A stretch of 64,000 bases of DNA from Sinorhizobium shofinae (GTDB lineage: Bacteria > Pseudomonadota > Alphaproteobacteria > Rhizobiales > Rhizobiaceae): positions 1-64,000 of the forward strand of contig MBFK01000009.1 of NCBI GenBank assembly GCA_001704765.1. Direction: 5' to 3'. A model generated the notes under the pieces. The model had not been told where the DNA came from, ran no database searches, and saw nothing but the letters and a program-made list of their open reading frames with translations. Both the position numbers and the translations under genes were made by a program. This document shows, one piece after another, positions 35,879 to 46,700 of the stretch; positions within the stretch are counted from its first letter, which is position 1, and every line of letters starts with the position of its first letter.

Positions 35879-38362
35879 ATGAAGACAGAACGATCCAAGT
35901 TTTTCGGCGACGGCTACAAGGCTTCCGGGCTGGTGCGGCGGCTACTCGCCGGCACGACGCTTTTTGCGGCAACGGATGCGGCCGCCCAGGCTTCCGCTCC
36001 GGTAGCCAAATCCATTTTCGGCACCTCCGAGGTCGTGACCTTTTCCGTCCTGATCGGCGTGATCTCCGCAGCCATGCTTTCGGCGATCTGGCTCATCCGC
36101 CAGCGCGGCAATATCGAAGCGGAAAATCGTGCGTTGCGCTCCGACCTTTCGGACGCGAACCAGCGGATTTCCCGTTTCCAGGCACTCATTGCCGACAAGA
36201 ACCGGCGAATCGTTGTCTGGGACGGGCTGGCGGAGCGCCCGGAATTCCTCGGACAGCTTCCCATCGAAACCGGCGCACCGCAGGACGACCGGGATTTTCT
36301 TGCCTTCGGGCGCTGGATCAAGCCGCAATCGGCGGGCCAGCTTGAGAAAGCGATCGAGGCCTTGCGCGCCCAGGCGCAAAGTTTCGACCTGGTGCTCGAA
36401 ACGCAGCGCAACGAAGTGCTGGAGGCACAGGGCCGCGTATCCGGCGGGCGGGCCTTCGTGCGCTTCATCGCGCTGAACAATCTGCGGGCGGAGCTTGCCG
36501 AGCTCAAGCTTGAGCGCGACCAGCTGCATTCTTCGCTCTCGACTTTCCGCACGCTTCTCGACGCGATCGACCTTCCGGTCTGGCAGCGCGGCGCCGACGG
36601 CAAGCTCGAATGGGTCAACGAGGCCTATGCCGAGGCGGTCGACGCGCGTAGTCCGGCGGTGGCCGCGACCGAGGGGCGCGAATTGCTGGCCACTACGGCG
36701 CGTGAAAAGATCCGCGCCGTCTCGACCTTCGAAGCGCCCTTCCGCGACAAGGTTTCGACCGTCGTCAAAGGCAACCGGACCTTCTTCGACGTCGTCGACG
36801 CCCGCACCCCTGCCGGTTCGGCGGGCATCGCCATCGATGTTTCCGGCATCGAAGCGGTGCGGGAGGAACTGGCGCGCACCTTGAAGAGTCACGCGGAAAC
36901 GCTCGACCATCTGGCAACGCCCGTCGCGATCTTCGACGGCAATCAGCGCCTGCAATTCTACAACCAGGCCTTCCAGCGCCTCTGGGAGCTGGACATGGGG
37001 TTCCTGGAGCGCAAGCCCGACAACGGTGAAGTGCTCGACCGGCTAAGAGCCGGCGGCAAAGTGCCGGAACAGCTCAACTGGAAGCAATGGAAGGCAAACG
37101 CGCTGTCGGTCTACCAGGCCCTCGACACGCAGTCCGACCTCTGGCACCTGCCGAACGGGCAGACCCTGCGCGTTTTCGCGACGGCACGGCCACAGGGCGG
37201 CGTGACCTGGGTCTTCGAGAACCTGACCGAGAAGGTCGATCTCGAAACCCGCTACAACACGCTCGTGCAGGTTCAGGGCGAAACGATCGACCATCTTGCC
37301 GAAGGCGTCGCCGTCTTCGGGCCTGACGGCCGCATGCGGCTGTCCAATCCGGCCTTCCGGGCGATCTGGGGCATCAGCGAGGCAGAGGCCAAGCCAGGTA
37401 CCCATATCCGTGCCGTCGAGCAGGCGTGCATCGCCTCCTACGACCAGCCGGACGGCTGGAAGCGCTTCGCCCATATCATCACCAGCTTCGACGACGAGCG
37501 GCCGTCAAGCCGCGGCATCCTGGAGCTGCGCACCGGGCTCATCCTCGACTATGCCGTCATCCCGCTGCCCAACGCCCAGACGATGCTGACCTTCGTCAAC
37601 ATCACCGACAGCGTGCGGGTCGAGCGGGCGCTGACGGAAAAGAACGAGGCCTTGCGTAAGGCAGATGCGTTGAAGAACGATTTCGTCCATCACGTCTCCT
37701 ACGAGCTGCGCTCGCCGCTGACCAACATCATCGGCTTCGCCGATCTCCTGAAGACACCGGCTTTCGGCGCGCTCAACGACCGCCAGGCGGAATATGTCGA
37801 CCACATCGCCACCTCCTCCTCGCTCTTGCTGACGATCGTCAACGATATCCTCGACCTTGCGACCGTCGATGCCGGCATCGTAGAGCTCGAAATGTCCGAG
37901 GTGAACCTTCTGGACCTGCTCGACGACGTGGCGCAGCAGATGGCCGACAGGCTGACGGAGAGCGGCGTCTCGCTCAGGATTGACGCCCCCGACAATCTCG
38001 GACGCATCACCGCGGACCAGCAGCGGCTGAAGCAGGTCTTTATCAAGCTCTTGACCAATGCCGCCAATTTCGCGCCCGACGGCAGCACGATCGACCTCAA
38101 GTGCCGGCGCGAAGGCGGTGATTTCGTCTTCTCGGTCACCGATACAGGCCCGGGCATCCCGCAAGACGTGCTGAACACCGTGTTCAACCGCTTCGAGAGC
38201 TACGGCCAGCGCGGCGGCGCCGGTCTCGGCCTGTCGATCGTCGAAAGCTTCGTCAGCCTGCATCACGGCACCGTCTCGATCCGCAGCAAGGAGGGCGAAG
38301 GCACGGAAGTCACCTGCCGCGTCCCCTCCGCCGACATGCCGAAGATCATCGCGGCGGAATAG
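35879..38362 (+). CDS. divL: DivL-type cell-cycle pseudo-histidine kinase (Tyr in place of His)
   Basis: The 827-residue protein has an N-terminal membrane segment (about residues 52-71), a coiled-coil stretch, several PAS-like domains (around 215-330, 345-450 and 465-570) and a kinase core. In the H-box DFVHHVSYELRSPLTNI the phospho-accepting histidine is replaced by Tyr608, the hallmark of Caulobacter DivL. The ATP-binding G-boxes (DTGPGIP, GLGLSIVESF) are present. DivL activates the CckA-ChpT-CtrA pathway and is checked by DivK. The following tsaE/amgK/murU/addBA order supports this identity. It is separated from tsaE-amgK by no bases at all. The start at 35879 gives the signal-anchor-like N-terminus. 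Confidence 0.9.
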   Translation: MKTERSKFFGDGYKASGLVRRLLAGTTLFAATDAAAQASAPVAKSIFGTSEVVTFSVLIGVISAAMLSAIWLIRQRGNIEAENRALRSDLSDANQRISRFQALIADKNRRIVVWDGLAERPEFLGQLPIETGAPQDDRDFLAFGRWIKPQSAGQLEKAIEALRAQAQSFDLVLETQRNEVLEAQGRVSGGRAFVRFIALNNLRAELAELKLERDQLHSSLSTFRTLLDAIDLPVWQRGADGKLEWVNEAYAEAVDARSPAVAATEGRELLATTAREKIRAVSTFEAPFRDKVSTVVKGNRTFFDVVDARTPAGSAGIAIDVSGIEAVREELARTLKSHAETLDHLATPVAIFDGNQRLQFYNQAFQRLWELDMGFLERKPDNGEVLDRLRAGGKVPEQLNWKQWKANALSVYQALDTQSDLWHLPNGQTLRVFATARPQGGVTWVFENLTEKVDLETRYNTLVQVQGETIDHLAEGVAVFGPDGRMRLSNPAFRAIWGISEAEAKPGTHIRAVEQACIASYDQPDGWKRFAHIITSFDDERPSSRGILELRTGLILDYAVIPLPNAQTMLTFVNITDSVRVERALTEKNEALRKADALKNDFVHHVSYELRSPLTNIIGFADLLKTPAFGALNDRQAEYVDHIATSSSLLLTIVNDILDLATVDAGIVELEMSEVNLLDLLDDVAQQMADRLTESGVSLRIDAPDNLGRITADQQRLKQVFIKLLTNAANFAPDGSTIDLKCRREGGDFVFSVTDTGPGIPQDVLNTVFNRFESYGQRGGAGLGLSIVESFVSLHHGTVSIRSKEGEGTEVTCRVPSADMPKIIAAE

Positions 38363-39874
38363 ATGAAGTCTATCGAACGCCTGCTGAAGGACGAGGCCGC
38401 CACGATCGAGCTCGGCGAAGACTTGGCGCTCGCCTTGAAGGCAGGCGACTGCGTCGGGCTTTCGGGCGATCTTGGCGCGGGCAAGTCGACATTCGCGCGC
38501 GCTTTCCTCCGCGCGATGGCGGATGACGAGGCGCTCGAGGTGCCGAGCCCCACCTTCACCCTGGTGCAGAGCTACGAGCTCAGGATCCCGGTCGCGCATT
38601 TCGATCTCTACCGCCTCGCCGACGCTTCGGAGCTCGACGAGCTCGGTTTTGACGAAGCTTTGTCGGAAGGCATCTGTCTTGTCGAATGGCCGGAGAAGGC
38701 CGAAGAAGCACTGCCCGCTGAACGGATCACGCTGAGCTTCACGCATGAGGGCGAAGGGCGCCGCGTCCGCATTACCGGTCCCGACGCGGCCTTCGAGCGG
38801 ATCGCTCGCTCGCTCGCCATTCGGGCCTTCCTTTCCGACGCTGGTCATCCGGACGCCCGCCGCCGGCACCTGAGCGGCGACGCCTCGGTGCGGGCCTATG
38901 AGCGGATCCATACGACCGACGGTGAGCCGGCGAAAATCCTGATGGATGCAGCGAAGCACAAGCCCGGTCCCATTCTCCAGGATGGCAAATACTACCAGCA
39001 GCTCGCCCATATCGCCGAGGACGTCATTCCCTTCGTCGCCATTTCTAAGCTTTTGCGCAAATGCGGCTTCTCGGCACCGGCGATCTTCGCCCGCAACCTC
39101 GACCAGGGACTTTTGCTGCTCGAAGATCTGGGCGCGGAGGGCATTCTCGACGCAGAAGGCCGACCCGTCGCCGAACGCTATATCGAAGGCGTGAGGCTGC
39201 TTGCCCGACTTCACGCCGAGCCGGCCGAGCGCGACATCGCGATCGCCGAGGGCGTCATCCACCATGTTCCCGATTTCGATCGCACGGCAATCAAGATCGA
39301 AACGAGCCTGCTCGTCGACTGGTACCTGCCGTGGAGACGCGGCGCTCCGGCCTCCGACGAGGAGCGGCAAGAGTATCTGGCGATCTGGGACCGATTGATC
39401 GACGTTCTCGTCTCGGCCGAAAAGAACCTGCTGCTGCGCGATTTCCACTCGCCCAACATTCTCTGGCGGCCCGATCGCGTCGGGCTCGAACGGATCGGCA
39501 TCATCGACTTCCAGGACGCGATGATCGGGCCGACGGCTTACGACGTCGCCTCGCTCGTGCAGGATGCGCGCGTCACCATCGACCGCAAGCTGGCGGACCG
39601 GCTGATGGGCGCCTATGTGGCCGAGCGCAAGGCGCACGGAGCCTTCGATGAGGTTGCCTTCCTGCGCGACTGGCACCTGATGGCGGCGCAACGCAATTGC
39701 AAGCTCGCCGGCATCTGGGTGAGGCTGATGCAGCGCGACGGCAAGCCCGGCTATATGAAGCACATGCCGCGCACCTTGGCCTATCTACAACATGCATTGA
39801 CGCATGAAGTGCTGACACCCTTGCGCGATTGGTGCATTAAGGCTGGAATCCTGGCTAGCGAATCAGCCAACTGA
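38363..39874 (+). CDS. Fusion: TsaE tRNA-modification ATPase + AmgK-type sugar kinase
   Basis: The 503-residue protein joins two functions. Residues 1-155 form TsaE, with the P-loop GDLGAGKST and VPSPTFTLVQSYE, which helps make N6-threonylcarbamoyl-adenosine in tRNA. Residues 165-503 form an aminoglycoside-phosphotransferase-like kinase with LLLRDFHSPNILW (catalytic loop) and IGIIDFQDAMIGP (metal-binding Asp). The kinase half corresponds to AmgK, the anomeric N-acetylmuramate/N-acetylglucosamine kinase of peptidoglycan recycling, and murU follows 9 bp downstream. This fusion is recurrent in Rhizobiales as I recall it. The ATG directly follows the divL stop. Confidence 0.92.
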   Translation: MKSIERLLKDEAATIELGEDLALALKAGDCVGLSGDLGAGKSTFARAFLRAMADDEALEVPSPTFTLVQSYELRIPVAHFDLYRLADASELDELGFDEALSEGICLVEWPEKAEEALPAERITLSFTHEGEGRRVRITGPDAAFERIARSLAIRAFLSDAGHPDARRRHLSGDASVRAYERIHTTDGEPAKILMDAAKHKPGPILQDGKYYQQLAHIAEDVIPFVAISKLLRKCGFSAPAIFARNLDQGLLLLEDLGAEGILDAEGRPVAERYIEGVRLLARLHAEPAERDIAIAEGVIHHVPDFDRTAIKIETSLLVDWYLPWRRGAPASDEERQEYLAIWDRLIDVLVSAEKNLLLRDFHSPNILWRPDRVGLERIGIIDFQDAMIGPTAYDVASLVQDARVTIDRKLADRLMGAYVAERKAHGAFDEVAFLRDWHLMAAQRNCKLAGIWVRLMQRDGKPGYMKHMPRTLAYLQHALTHEVLTPLRDWCIKAGILASESAN

Positions 39875-39883
39875 CAGGAAATC

Positions 39884-40615
39884 ATGCCCATCACCAATGC
39901 CATGGTGCTTGCGGCCGGACTGGGCACCCGCCTGCGGCCGATCACCAACACTCTGCCGAAGCCACTCGTCCGGATCGCCGGAAAGCCGATGATCGATTAT
40001 GTGCTGGACCTGCTCGCGGCTGCCGGCGTGACCAAGGCCGCGGTTAACGTCCACCACTTCGCCGACCAGATGGAGGCCCATCTCAGCCGGCGCGAGACGC
40101 CGCACATCCTGATTTCCGACGAGCGGGACGCGCTGATGAATTCCGGCGGCGGACTTGCCAAGGGGCTGAAGCTTCTGGATAACGGCCCGGTGCTGGTGAT
40201 GAATGCCGATCTCTTCTGGGTCGGCGAGAAGGCCGCTGAACCGGGCAATCTGCGGAGGCTCGCCGATTTCTTCGACCCCGAGCGCATGGACATGGCGCTG
40301 CTCTGCGTGCGCCTCGAGGACACGACCGGGCACAATGGTAAGAAAGATTTTTCGCTTTCCGAGGACGGCAAGCTGAGGCGCTACGAGGAAGGCCTCGATA
40401 ACCCGGTCGTCTATGCGGGCGCCATCGCCATGGACTCGCGGCTTTTCGCCGATGCACCCAGTGATGCGTTCAATCTTAACATTTATTTCGACCGGGCGAT
40501 CGACAGGGATCGCCTTTTCGGCCTGATGCTCGAAGGCCAATGGATGACCGTCGGCACGCCGGAGGCGATCGACGAGGCGGAGGCTCTGGTCCGGCGCTTC
40601 GAGCCGGGAGGATAG
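39884..40615 (+). CDS. murU: Nucleotidyltransferase MurU (MurNAc-1-phosphate uridylyltransferase)
   Basis: The 243-residue sugar-nucleotide transferase begins AMVLAAGLGTRLRPITNTLPKPLV, the G-x-G-T-R-x(n)-P-K-P signature of the family. VLVMNADLFW carries the metal-binding Asp. It most likely makes UDP-MurNAc from MurNAc-1-phosphate produced by the adjacent AmgK domain, bypassing de novo UDP-MurNAc synthesis. In other bacteria this route lowers fosfomycin sensitivity. A mannose-1-phosphate guanylyltransferase-like role is the main alternative, but the context favours MurU. Confidence 0.88.
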   Translation: MPITNAMVLAAGLGTRLRPITNTLPKPLVRIAGKPMIDYVLDLLAAAGVTKAAVNVHHFADQMEAHLSRRETPHILISDERDALMNSGGGLAKGLKLLDNGPVLVMNADLFWVGEKAAEPGNLRRLADFFDPERMDMALLCVRLEDTTGHNGKKDFSLSEDGKLRRYEEGLDNPVVYAGAIAMDSRLFADAPSDAFNLNIYFDRAIDRDRLFGLMLEGQWMTVGTPEAIDEAEALVRRFEPGG

Positions 40616-40616
40616 G

Positions 40617-43600
40617 GTGCCCGGCGCCACCTCAAACGTCTTCACGATTCCAGCTGGCCTGCCCTTCCTGAAAACGCTGGCGGAAAAGCTCCTGGACGGC
40701 GCGCTGACGCCGGATTTCCAATATGATCCGGCCGATCCGCTGGCGCTCGCCGGCGTGACGATCTTCGTGCCGACCCGACGTTCGGCGCGCGTCCTGCGCT
40801 CGGAGTTCGTCGACCTGCTCGGCGGCCGCTCGGCGATCCTGCCGATGATCCGTGCGCTTGGCGAGACGGAAGACGACAGCGGTTTCTTCGACGCCGAAGT
40901 GCCGGCGATCCTCGATCTTGCGCCGCCGCTCTCCGGTACGGCGCGGCTGATCGAGCTCGGCCGCCTCATTCTCGCCTGGCGCAATCGCCTGCCGCAGGTG
41001 GTCCTCGACATCCACGCCGAAAGCCCGCTGATCGCGCCGGCAAGCCCGGCCGACGCCATCTGGCTGGCGCGCAACCTCGCCGAACTGATCGACGCGATGG
41101 AGACGGAGGAACTCGCCTGGGATGCGCTTGACGGGCTCGATGCCGGCGAGCATGCGCTCTGGTGGCAATTGACGCTCGCCTTCCTGAAGATCGCCCGGAC
41201 CTATTGGCCGGACCGGCTCAACGAGCTCAAGCATTCTTCGCCGGCGCGCCATCGCAACGCCGTGCTCAAGGCCGAAACGCAGCGCATCGCCGCCGGCAAG
41301 GTCGGCGGGCCGATCATCATCGCCGGCTCGACCGGCTCGATTCCTGCGACGGCCGCTCTGATCGCCGCGGTGAAAGCGCTGCCGAACGGCACCATCGTGC
41401 TTCCCGGCCTCGACCTGGCGATGAGCGACACCGAATGGGACCTGATCGCAAAGGAGTCCGGCACCGGCTCGACTGCAAGAGACCCGGCCAGCCGCACCCA
41501 TCCACAATATGGCTTCCACCGGCTCATGAAGCGCATGCGTATCGAACGTCGCGACGTGCCGGTGCTGGGGTCGCTCGTCGATGATCTCGGCTATCGCAGC
41601 GCGGTTCTTTCGCGGGCACTGCTGCCGGCCCAAGCCACCGATGCTTGGACGCAGGCCCGCGAGCGTTTCGAGCCGGAGAAGCTTCTTGCGGCCTTCGCCG
41701 ACGTGGCGCTGATCGAGGCGGCAAACGAGCGCGAGGAGGCGACCGCGATCGCGATCGCGCTCCGGCTGGCGCTCGAAGGCGACGAGGAGAGCCAGGCGGC
41801 GCTGATCACACCCGATCGCGGCCTTGCGCGACGGGTCGGCGCGGAGCTCGCGCGATTCGGCATCGAGGCCGATGATTCCGCTGGCGTGCCGCTCTCGGCC
41901 ACCGCTGCAGGCGCGCTCGCTCGGCTGCTCATAGAGGCGACCCTCAGGCCCGACGATCCGGTAGCTCTGGTCGCGCTTCTCAAGCACCCGCTCGCCCGCT
42001 TCGGCCAGACGGCGGAAGCCGCGCGGCATGCAGCCGATGTACTGGAGCTTCTGGCGCTGCGCGGTGGAACCGACGTTTCCGATATTTCCGCTCTCGAAGT
42101 CGTGCTCGACAAAGCACTCGCCAGGCAAGGCACCGAGCGGCATCCGCCGCCGTGGCGAGGCGGCATCGATCAGGACGATATCGGCCTCGCGCGAGCGCTC
42201 GCCCAGCGTATTTCAGCGGCCGTCGAGCCGCTGACCAGCATCGTCTCCGGCGGTACGGAAAGCGGCCGCCATCACGCGGCGGTCCTGACCTTGGCCGATT
42301 GGGCGGAACGCACCGGCCGGGCGCTGGAAGCGATCGCCATCGACGAGCGCGGCAGCCTCGGCGGACTCTGGGCTTCGGAAGCCGGCGAAACATTGGCGAC
42401 GCTGCTGCAAGGTATCATCGAGACCGACGGGCAGATGGAGACCGACGGGCGGCAATGGTGCGATATCGTCGAGGCGCTCGCAGCCAGCGAAGCGGTCAAG
42501 CCTCGGTCGATGCGGCACCCGCGCGTCTTCATCTTCGGGGCGCTGGAATCGCGACTGCAAAGCGTCGATCTCGTCGTGCTCGGCGGGATGAACGAGGGCA
42601 CCTGGCCGGGACAGACCTCCAACGATCCGTTTCTGTCGCGGACGATGAAGTCTGGCATTGGCCTCGAACCGCCTGAACGACGCATCGGCCAACTCGCCCA
42701 CGATTTCCAGATGGCCTGCGGAACGCGCCGCTTGATCCTCTCCCGATCGATGCGCCAGGGCTCGGCGCCGACGGTCGCCTCGCGATGGCTGCAACGCCTG
42801 CAGGCGCTCGGCGGCGAGAAACTGACCGAGCAGCTCAAGGCGAACGGCGCCAGCTATCTTCACTGGATGCGCATCCTCGATGATGGCGAGCGCCAGCCAC
42901 TCAGCGAGCGGCCGCAGCCGAAGCCGCCGGCCGAACTGCAGCCGCGCAAATACTCCTTCAGCGAGGTGGCGCGACTTCGCCGCGACCCCTATTCCATCTA
43001 CGCGCGCCGCATATTGCGGCTGGAGCCGATAGACTCCTTCAACTGCGATCCGGGTGCCGCCGAACGCGGCCTGCTCTACCACCGGATCGTTGACCGCTTC
43101 GTCAAGGGCGGTTTCGACCCCGCCGCCCGCGAGGGGGAAGAGGCGATGGCGCGGCTAATCAGGGAAGCCTTCGACGAGGAAAATCTCCCTGCTCACATCG
43201 ACACGATCTGGCGGCCGCGCTTCGAGGCGGTGGCGAGGACGTTTCTTTCCTGGGAGCGGGAGCGCCGCCACGGCATCATCACGTCTTTTACCGAGGTTCC
43301 CGCTGCGATGAGCATCGGCATCTCGGACATAAGGCTGACCGGCATTGCCGACCGCCTCGATCGGCTCACGGACGGCACCGTCGACATCACCGATTACAAG
43401 ACCGGATCCAGCCCCTCGGCCAGGGAAGCGCGCGCTCTGCTCGACCCGCAGCTGGCGCTCGAGGCGGCCGCGCTCAAGGCGGGCGGCTTTGGCACGATCG
43501 GGCCGGCCCGGCCGCACTCGCTGCGTTATGTGCGCCTGAAGCCCGGCAGCCGCTTTGTCGTCGACACGGTTAACAACGAGAACAGCAAGTCGAAGGAGAC

Positions 43601-43796
43601 GAAATCCGCCGACCAACTGGCAGAGGAATCGTTTGCCGAACTCAAAAAGCTGCTCGCCGCGCTGATCAGCGGGCGGTACGGCTTCGCCTCGCGCCTGATC
43701 GTCCAGAAGGAGCGGGACTACGGCGGCGAGTACGATCACCTGGCGCGCGTCGCCGAATGGGCAGCCGCTGACGGCGAGGACGACGATGAGGAATGA
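40617..43796 (+). CDS. addB: Double-strand break repair protein AddB
   Basis: The 1059-residue alphaproteobacterial AddB begins with a GTG at 40617, one base after the murU stop, with GGGAGGA upstream. The N-terminal part has a helicase-like fold without a convincing Walker A motif. The C-terminal nuclease has the RecB-type pattern LTGIADRLDRL ... VDITDYKTG, with the Asp and Lys of the active site. With AddA it resects broken DNA ends and loads RecA. The genes overlap (addB stop inside addA), which suits a fixed subunit ratio. Confidence 0.94.
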   Translation: MPGATSNVFTIPAGLPFLKTLAEKLLDGALTPDFQYDPADPLALAGVTIFVPTRRSARVLRSEFVDLLGGRSAILPMIRALGETEDDSGFFDAEVPAILDLAPPLSGTARLIELGRLILAWRNRLPQVVLDIHAESPLIAPASPADAIWLARNLAELIDAMETEELAWDALDGLDAGEHALWWQLTLAFLKIARTYWPDRLNELKHSSPARHRNAVLKAETQRIAAGKVGGPIIIAGSTGSIPATAALIAAVKALPNGTIVLPGLDLAMSDTEWDLIAKESGTGSTARDPASRTHPQYGFHRLMKRMRIERRDVPVLGSLVDDLGYRSAVLSRALLPAQATDAWTQARERFEPEKLLAAFADVALIEAANEREEATAIAIALRLALEGDEESQAALITPDRGLARRVGAELARFGIEADDSAGVPLSATAAGALARLLIEATLRPDDPVALVALLKHPLARFGQTAEAARHAADVLELLALRGGTDVSDISALEVVLDKALARQGTERHPPPWRGGIDQDDIGLARALAQRISAAVEPLTSIVSGGTESGRHHAAVLTLADWAERTGRALEAIAIDERGSLGGLWASEAGETLATLLQGIIETDGQMETDGRQWCDIVEALAASEAVKPRSMRHPRVFIFGALESRLQSVDLVVLGGMNEGTWPGQTSNDPFLSRTMKSGIGLEPPERRIGQLAHDFQMACGTRRLILSRSMRQGSAPTVASRWLQRLQALGGEKLTEQLKANGASYLHWMRILDDGERQPLSERPQPKPPAELQPRKYSFSEVARLRRDPYSIYARRILRLEPIDSFNCDPGAAERGLLYHRIVDRFVKGGFDPAAREGEEAMARLIREAFDEENLPAHIDTIWRPRFEAVARTFLSWERERRHGIITSFTEVPAAMSIGISDIRLTGIADRLDRLTDGTVDITDYKTGSSPSAREARALLDPQLALEAAALKAGGFGTIGPARPHSLRYVRLKPGSRFVVDTVNNENSKSKETKSADQLAEESFAELKKLLAALISGRYGFASRLIVQKERDYGGEYDHLARVAEWAAADGEDDDEE

Positions 43797-46700
43797 CGGT
43801 TTCGGCCCCGAGGAGAGGACGCCCAAGGCGTGGCTCGACTGGACGACGGAGCGGCAATCGCTTGCCTCCGACCCGGCCCGCTCGGCCTGGGTCTCGGCCA
43901 ATGCCGGCTCGGGCAAGACCCATGTGCTGACGCAGCGCGTCATCAGGCTCCTGCTTGCCGGCTGCCGGCCTTCCGCCATTCTCTGCCTGACCTATACGAA
44001 GGCGGCGGCCTCCGAGATGTCGAACCGCATATTCGAGCGTCTTGCCGAATGGGCGACGCTCGATGACGCCGCGCTGGAAAAGCGCATCGAGGCGATCGAA
44101 GGCAAGCGGCCGCCGCTTGCGAAGATCCACGAGGCGCGACGGCTCTTTGCAAAGGCGCTCGAAACGCCCGGCGGCCTGAAGATCCAGACGATCCACGCCT
44201 TTTGCGAAGCGCTGCTCCACCAGTTTCCGCTCGAGGCCAATGTCGCTGGGCATTTCTCCGTTCTCGATGACCGCGCCGCGGCAGTGCTTCTTGCCGATGC
44301 TCGCCGCGCTCTGCTGACGGCAACGGCGGCCGAAGACGAGGCGGAGCTTGCCGATGCCTTCGCGACGGTTCTCGACCTCGCCGACGATACGGGCCTTGAA
44401 AAACTGCTTGAGGCGATCGTGGCGAACCGCGCAGCCTTACAGGCCTTTCTTGATCGCGCGGCCGAGCCCGGTGGACGGGAGAGGCAGCTGCGTACGGCGC
44501 TCGGCCTTCTTCCGGGAGAAACAGCTCAGAGCGTGATGGCCACAGCCTGGCCTCTTGCCGGCCTCAACGGCCCTCCCCTCGAGCAATATATCGACCTTGC
44601 GCTCAGCCTCGGTGGTGTGAAACCCGGAGAGATCGCGGAGGGCCTGAAAGCCGTCTGCAGGGCCGGGAATGCGGAGGAGCGCTTTGCCGGGCTATTGAGC
44701 GTGTTCTTCAACGGCGGCGGCAAGCCAAGGGCAGAGTCTGCATTTTTCAACAAGGCAATGCTGGCGCGGGCGCCGCACCTCGCACCGCTGATCGACGACG
44801 CACGCAAGCACATCGTCTCCTGTGCCGACCGCCTCAGCATCGTGCGCATGTATGAGGCGACGCGCGCGGCGCTGATCCTCGCGGAAAGGCTCAACCGCGA
44901 CTACGAAGACCTCAAGAAGAGGCGCAGCCAGCTTGACTTCGAGGACCTGATCAACCGCACGGCCGCGCTTCTTGCCCGCAACGACGTCGGCGCCTGGGTC
45001 CACTACAAGCTCGATCAGGGCATCGACCACATCCTCGTCGACGAGGCGCAGGACACGAGCCCCACGCAATGGACGATCATCCAGGCGCTCGCGACCGATT
45101 TCTTCGCCGGCGAAACAGCGCGGGCGGACGACCGGACGATCTTTGCCGTCGGCGACGAGAAGCAATCGATCTATTCCTTCCAGGGCGCGCGTCCGGAGCG
45201 CTTTTCGCGCGAAAGCATCCTGACCGAGCGACGGGTGCGCGCCGGCGGCAAGTATTTCAGCCCCATTCGCCTGCAACTTTCCTTCCGCTCGACTGTCGAC
45301 GTGCTTTCCGCCGTCGATACCGTCTTTGCCAATCCGGGCAATGCCAAGGGGCTGAGCGCCCAGAACGAGGCGATTGTGCACGCCTCGAACCGGATCGGCC
45401 ACCTGGGAGCCGTCGACATCTGGGACATCATCGCGCCCGAGCCGGCGGCCTCCGAAGAAGAGTGGACGGCTCCCTTCGATGCGACGCCCGAGCGCGCGCC
45501 TGTGAACATTCTCGCCCGGCGGATCGCGGCCGTGCTCGAGGCGTGGATCGGCAGGGAGACGGTGATCGAAAAGGGCGTCCGGCGGCCGATGCGGCCGGGC
45601 GACGTTATCGTGCTCGTGCGCAAGCGCGATGCCTTCGTCAACGCCCTGACACGCGCGCTCAAGCGCCGCGGCAATATTCCGGTTGCCGGCGCCGACCGGC
45701 TCGTGCTGACCAACCATATCGCCGTCCAGGATCTAATGGCGCTCGGCCGCTTCGTCCTCTTGCCGGAGGACGACCTGTCGCTCGCCGCGCTGCTGAAGAG
45801 CCCGATCGTCAATCTTGGTGAGGACGATGTCTTCGAACTGGCGGCACGCCGGGCGGAAGGCGAAAGCCTCTGGCAGAGGCTGCAGCAGCTCGGCGCGGAT
45901 GAAACGAGCCGATACCATGGGGTCGTGCGGACCCTCGCCGGCTATGGCGACCTCGCCCGCGACCTCCTGCCGCACGACTTCTACGCCCGCGTGCTCGGGG
46001 CGCATGGCGGCCGGCGCGCCTTCCTGGCGCGGCTCGGCAGTGAGGTCAGCGACATCCTCGACGAATTCCTCACCTTCGCGCTCGACCACGAGCGGAGCGG
46101 GCCGCCCGGCCTGCAGGCATTCATCTCAACACTCGAAATCGAAGCGCCGACGATCAAGCGCGAGCAGGACAAGGAGCGCGACGAGGTCCGCGTCATGACG
46201 GTGCATGCCGCCAAGGGCCTCGAGGCGCCGGTCGTCTTCCTTGTCGATGGCAGCGGCACCGCATTCGTCAGCCAGCAGGTATCGGATCTGCGCTTCCTGG
46301 AGGAGCCCCAGACCGACAGCTCTCCGGTCAGCGTGCCCGTCTGGCGTGCGCCCGGCTCGGCGTCGAATTCGCTGATTGCCGCCGACAACGACCGACTGAA
46401 GCGACTGGCGGAAGAAGAATATCGCCGCCTCCTCTATGTCGGCATGACGCGTGCGGCGGACCGGCTGATCGTCTGCGGCTATCGTGGCCAGCGACAAAAC
46501 CTCGACACCTGGCATGCCATGGTTCAGGGGACGCTGTCCCACGATCCAAAAGGCAGGGCGACGCCGATGGTCTTCCGCGCCGGAGGCGAGGAATGGACGG
46601 GCCATGCGTGGCGTGAAGCGCATGTGCCGGTCACCATCCCGGCAAGTGGCGACGCGGGAAGCGAACCGGAAGCGATGGCCTCCGGCCTGCCGCGGGCGCT

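Noticed and set aside
37505-39763. Long minus-strand open frame opposite divL and tsaE-amgK
   Set aside because: No family motif and fully overlaps two well-supported genes.
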